From Streptomyces panaciradicis (GTDB lineage Bacteria; Actinomycetota; Actinomycetes; Streptomycetales; Streptomycetaceae), in the NCBI RefSeq assembly GCF_023516615.1, contig NZ_JAMGBF010000008.1:21666-85665 (forward strand): 64,000 bases of DNA, read 5' to 3'. Below, piece after piece: positions 58,568 through 64,000 of this stretch (position 1 is its first letter; each line of letters starts with the position of its first letter). The notes beneath the pieces were generated by a model. It did no database searches. It saw only the letters and a list, made by a program, of their open reading frames with translations, and had not been told where the DNA came from. Made by a program: the position numbers and the translations under genes.

Positions 58568-61021
58568 TCAGTCGACCCGGATGCCGACGATGCAGGTGTC
58601 GTCGTCCGTGTCGGACCTGCTGTGCGTGAGCAGCCGGTCCAGCTGCTGCTCCAGCGTCGGCGGAACCGCGCGCGCCGCCGTCAGCAGCTGGGCCAGGGAC
58701 TCCTCCACGGACCGGTCACGGCGCTCGATCAGGCCGTCGGTGTACATCAACAGCGTGTCGTCGACGGCGAGTTGGACCTCCTGCTCCTCGTAGCCCGCTT
58801 CCGGTACGGCGCCCAGCAGCAGCCCCTTGACCAGCGGCAGCGCCGTCGCCTCCGTGCCGCGCACCAGCACCGGCGGCAGATGGCCGGCGCGCGCCCAGCG
58901 CAGGGTGCGCCGTTCGGGGTCGTACAGGGCACAGACCGCGGTGGCGGTGATCGAGCCGGTCAGATGGTGGGCCACCATGTTCAGCCAGGTCAGCACCTGG
59001 CCCGGCCCGGCGCCGGTGACGGCGAGCCCGCGCAGCGCGTTGCGCAGCACGACCATGCTGGTGGCCGCCTCTATGCCGTGCCCCGCGACGTCGCCCACAC
59101 ACAGCAGCACCAGCCCGGAGGGCAGCACGACCGCGTCGTACCAGTCGCCGCCGACCAGGTGCTGGGTCTCCGCGGGCCGGTAGCGCACGGCCACCCGCAG
59201 CCCGGGCGCCTCCAGCGGGGCCTGCGTCGGCGGCATGATGGCGTGCTGCAGCTGCAGCGCGAGCCGGTTGCGCTCACTGGCCTGCTGCTCGGTGTGGGCG
59301 AGCTGGTCACGGGTCGCGGCGAGGGCCACCTCCGTCCAGTGGTGGGCGGAGATGTCCTGGTAGGCGCCGCGTACGACGTACAGCTGGCCGTCGGAGTCGA
59401 GGACCGGCTCCGCCACGACCCGGATGTGGCGGGTGACCCCGTCGGGCCGCTGCAGCCGGAAGGCGGCCGACGCGGGCCGGCGCTGGTGCAGCACGGCCCG
59501 CAGGAACCGGCCGATGGCCACGGCGTCGTCGGGATGCGCGTGGGCGGCCAGGTCCTCCAGCGGCACGGGGGAACTGGAGGCGGACCGGCCGTAGAGGTCG
59601 TACAGCTGGCCGTTCCAGGTGATCTCGCCGGTGAGCAGGTTCTCCTCGAACCCGCCGATGCGGCCCAGGCGTTGGGCGTGCTGGAGCAGATTGGCCAGCC
59701 GGGCCGTCTCGTCCTCGATGCGCCAGATCAGCAGGACGCTGCCGCCGTGCCTGCTGATGTTGATGTCGGCGACCGCGGTCAGGTGCACGTCGTCCACCAG
59801 CGCGGTCAGCCGCATGCGGTGGGCGCGGTAGGGCTCGCCGGTGGCGTAGACGCGCTCGATCCGCTCGAACAGTTCGCTCTGCCCCGCGGCCAGGGGATAG
59901 GTCTCCAGCAGCAGGGCGCCGTTGATGACGCCGCGTGGCCGGCCGGCGGGGTCCAGGAAGCGGCCGTTGACGTGCTGGATGCGGAAGTCGACCAGCCGTC
60001 CCTCGGCGTCCAGGTGGGGCATCAGCACCAGGGCCGGGTCGTGCAGCCCGTCGGTGAGGTCCATCAGCTCGGCGACGTCCGGCAGGATGCGCGGGCCCGT
60101 GTCCGACGCGGGGTCCGGCGGCGCCGAGGTCTGCAGCGTGTGCGCGCACAGCTCCGCGAGGGCCTCGATCTGCCGGACGATCGGCGGGGAGAGCTGATCC
60201 AGCGGTTCCGGCCAGGCGATCTCCAGCACGCCGTGGATCCGGCCGCCGGTCCCCGCCGGTACGGCCACCCGGCCGCCCTCGGGGTGATGGTGCTGGCCGA
60301 TGGAGGGCAGTCCGGTCTCGGCCAGGCTGCGGATCCATTCACCCCCCTCCTCGGTGAGACCGCGCCGCGCCACCGTCGTCACCCCCGGCGGCACATGCCG
60401 CCAGCGTCCGGCCTCGGCGGTGGAGAACCCGGCGCTGCCCGCCAGGCTCAGCGAGCCGTCGGCCCCCAGCCCCCAGATCGCCACCGCCTCCGCGCCGAGC
60501 GGTGTCAGGGCGTGCTCCAGCAGGGAGTCGGCCACGGCCTGGGTGTCGTCGGCGGCCAGCGCGCCGCTCTCGGCGGTGCGCAGCCGTACGGCGGACGAGG
60601 TGCCCGCGGCCGACGCCTCGGCGTCGGACCGGGCCGCGGTGGCGGCGAGGAAGGCGCTGGTGACCTCCGAGACCCGGTCGCGTGAGGCCTGGTTGATGAC
60701 CTCGACGGCGAACTCCAGCGGCGTCACGCCCGCTTGCTCGGTCAGCTCGGCGAGCTGCCGCGCCGCCTGCGCCGGCCCGCAGCCCAGCCGCTCGACCAGG
60801 ATGCCCTTGGCCAGTTCGATCAGGGCGCGGCCGTCGGCCTCGGCCTGCGCCGCCCGCACCTCGCGGCGCAGCCGGTCCACGGTCGCCGCGAGCCGCCCGA
60901 CGGGGGACGTCTGCTCGGGACCGTCGGCGCCGGCGGTCTCCGCGACGGACGTGCCGGAGTCGCCGGGCGCCTGGACGTGCTCGGTGGCGGGTGATGCCTG
61001 CGGCTGACGGAGATCACTCAC
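58568..61021 (-). CDS. SpoIIE/PP2C-type phosphatase with ANTAR, GAF and PAS domains
   Basis: 817 residues. Residues about 55-110 resemble an ANTAR RNA-binding domain (ALIELAKGILVERLGC, AARQLAELTEQAGV). A GAF domain lies at about 150-295. PAS domains lie at about 310-425 and 445-565 (RIGGFEENLLTGEITWNG, FRLQRPDGVTRHIRVV). The SpoIIE phosphatase is at about 590-815 with GGDWYDAVVLPSG, VGDVAGHGIEAATSM, YTDGLIERRDRSVEE and DDDTCIVGIRV, all manganese-binding acids present. Such proteins dephosphorylate anti-anti-sigma factors. The ANTAR element adds a possible antitermination role. It lies 77 bases after the hybrid kinase on the same strand. Confidence 0.93.
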   Translation of the reverse strand: MSDLRQPQASPATEHVQAPGDSGTSVAETAGADGPEQTSPVGRLAATVDRLRREVRAAQAEADGRALIELAKGILVERLGCGPAQAARQLAELTEQAGVTPLEFAVEVINQASRDRVSEVTSAFLAATAARSDAEASAAGTSSAVRLRTAESGALAADDTQAVADSLLEHALTPLGAEAVAIWGLGADGSLSLAGSAGFSTAEAGRWRHVPPGVTTVARRGLTEEGGEWIRSLAETGLPSIGQHHHPEGGRVAVPAGTGGRIHGVLEIAWPEPLDQLSPPIVRQIEALAELCAHTLQTSAPPDPASDTGPRILPDVAELMDLTDGLHDPALVLMPHLDAEGRLVDFRIQHVNGRFLDPAGRPRGVINGALLLETYPLAAGQSELFERIERVYATGEPYRAHRMRLTALVDDVHLTAVADINISRHGGSVLLIWRIEDETARLANLLQHAQRLGRIGGFEENLLTGEITWNGQLYDLYGRSASSSPVPLEDLAAHAHPDDAVAIGRFLRAVLHQRRPASAAFRLQRPDGVTRHIRVVAEPVLDSDGQLYVVRGAYQDISAHHWTEVALAATRDQLAHTEQQASERNRLALQLQHAIMPPTQAPLEAPGLRVAVRYRPAETQHLVGGDWYDAVVLPSGLVLLCVGDVAGHGIEAATSMVVLRNALRGLAVTGAGPGQVLTWLNMVAHHLTGSITATAVCALYDPERRTLRWARAGHLPPVLVRGTEATALPLVKGLLLGAVPEAGYEEQEVQLAVDDTLLMYTDGLIERRDRSVEESLAQLLTAARAVPPTLEQQLDRLLTHSRSDTDDDTCIVGIRVD

Positions 61022-61098
61022 GGTTGGCCTGTTCTGCGGCGGCGACGCCGGGCGACGTCACGCGGTCGGCTGGGGGACTCGGCGGATGCGGCACCCGG

Positions 61099-64000
<2,902 letters not shown>

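Overview
The window is high-G+C actinobacterial DNA, almost certainly from a Streptomyces or close relative. The evidence is the very strong third-position GC bias, many GTG starts and one TTG start, a single in-frame TTA (bldA-type) codon, an egtABCD ergothioneine operon, a DUF1876 protein, and several genes whose start codon lies about six bases after a -10 hexamer (leaderless mRNAs). I saw no tRNA, rRNA, CRISPR array, insertion sequence or prophage.

Left third (1-27 kb): chromosomal housekeeping and stress genes. A UvrA paralogue lacking the UvrB-binding domain is cut by the left edge. It is followed by a flavin oxidoreductase, an SDR, and a small 2Fe-2S ferredoxin-like gene with a clear TPP riboswitch on its own strand. 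Next is a stress group (two-domain universal stress protein, CBS-BON protein, DUF1876 protein), a TTA-containing secreted protein, a HAD phosphatase, dodecin, and an orphan sugar-binding lipoprotein whose promoter carries a palindromic operator. The egtABCD operon (12.9-14.2 kb back to 9.8 kb) has every start overlapping the previous stop. After it come a bacterial PARG-like macrodomain gene, a cupin gene diverging from a Cys/His-rich HTH regulator plus membrane protein, a CMD-family protein, a solitary PemK-like protein, a flotillin with a short NfeD/OB-like partner, an amidase, and two secreted arabinofuranosidase-type enzymes (GH43+AbfB and LamG+GH51) flanking an alpha/beta hydrolase. The upstream regions of the two arabinofuranosidase genes resemble each other.

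Middle and right (about 27-58.5 kb): a large surface or exopolysaccharide locus. It holds a polyisoprenyl-phosphate hexose-1-phosphate transferase (chain initiation), a nucleotide-sugar block (Gfo/Idh dehydrogenase, epimerase, two PLP aminotransferases, NeuD-like acyltransferase), UDP-GlcNAc 2-epimerase, UDP-sugar 6-dehydrogenase and a WbpD/WlbB-like N-acetyltransferase. Together these could make a UDP-diacetamido-mannuronic acid-type sugar. The locus also has five glycosyltransferases, a Wzx flippase, three Wzz-like chain-length proteins (one fused to a Wzy/O-antigen-ligase polymerase), two methyltransferases, a 1200-residue secreted multidomain protein with two DUF4082 repeats, a parallel beta-helix lipoprotein, an unassigned alpha/alpha-barrel-like protein and an RmlA-type nucleotidylyltransferase.

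Right edge (58.5-64 kb): a PP2C/SpoIIE phosphatase with ANTAR, GAF and PAS domains, followed by a large hybrid histidine kinase with HAMP repeats, GAF, HisKA and two receivers. The first receiver has Glu in place of the phosphorylatable Asp. The kinase is truncated by the window end.
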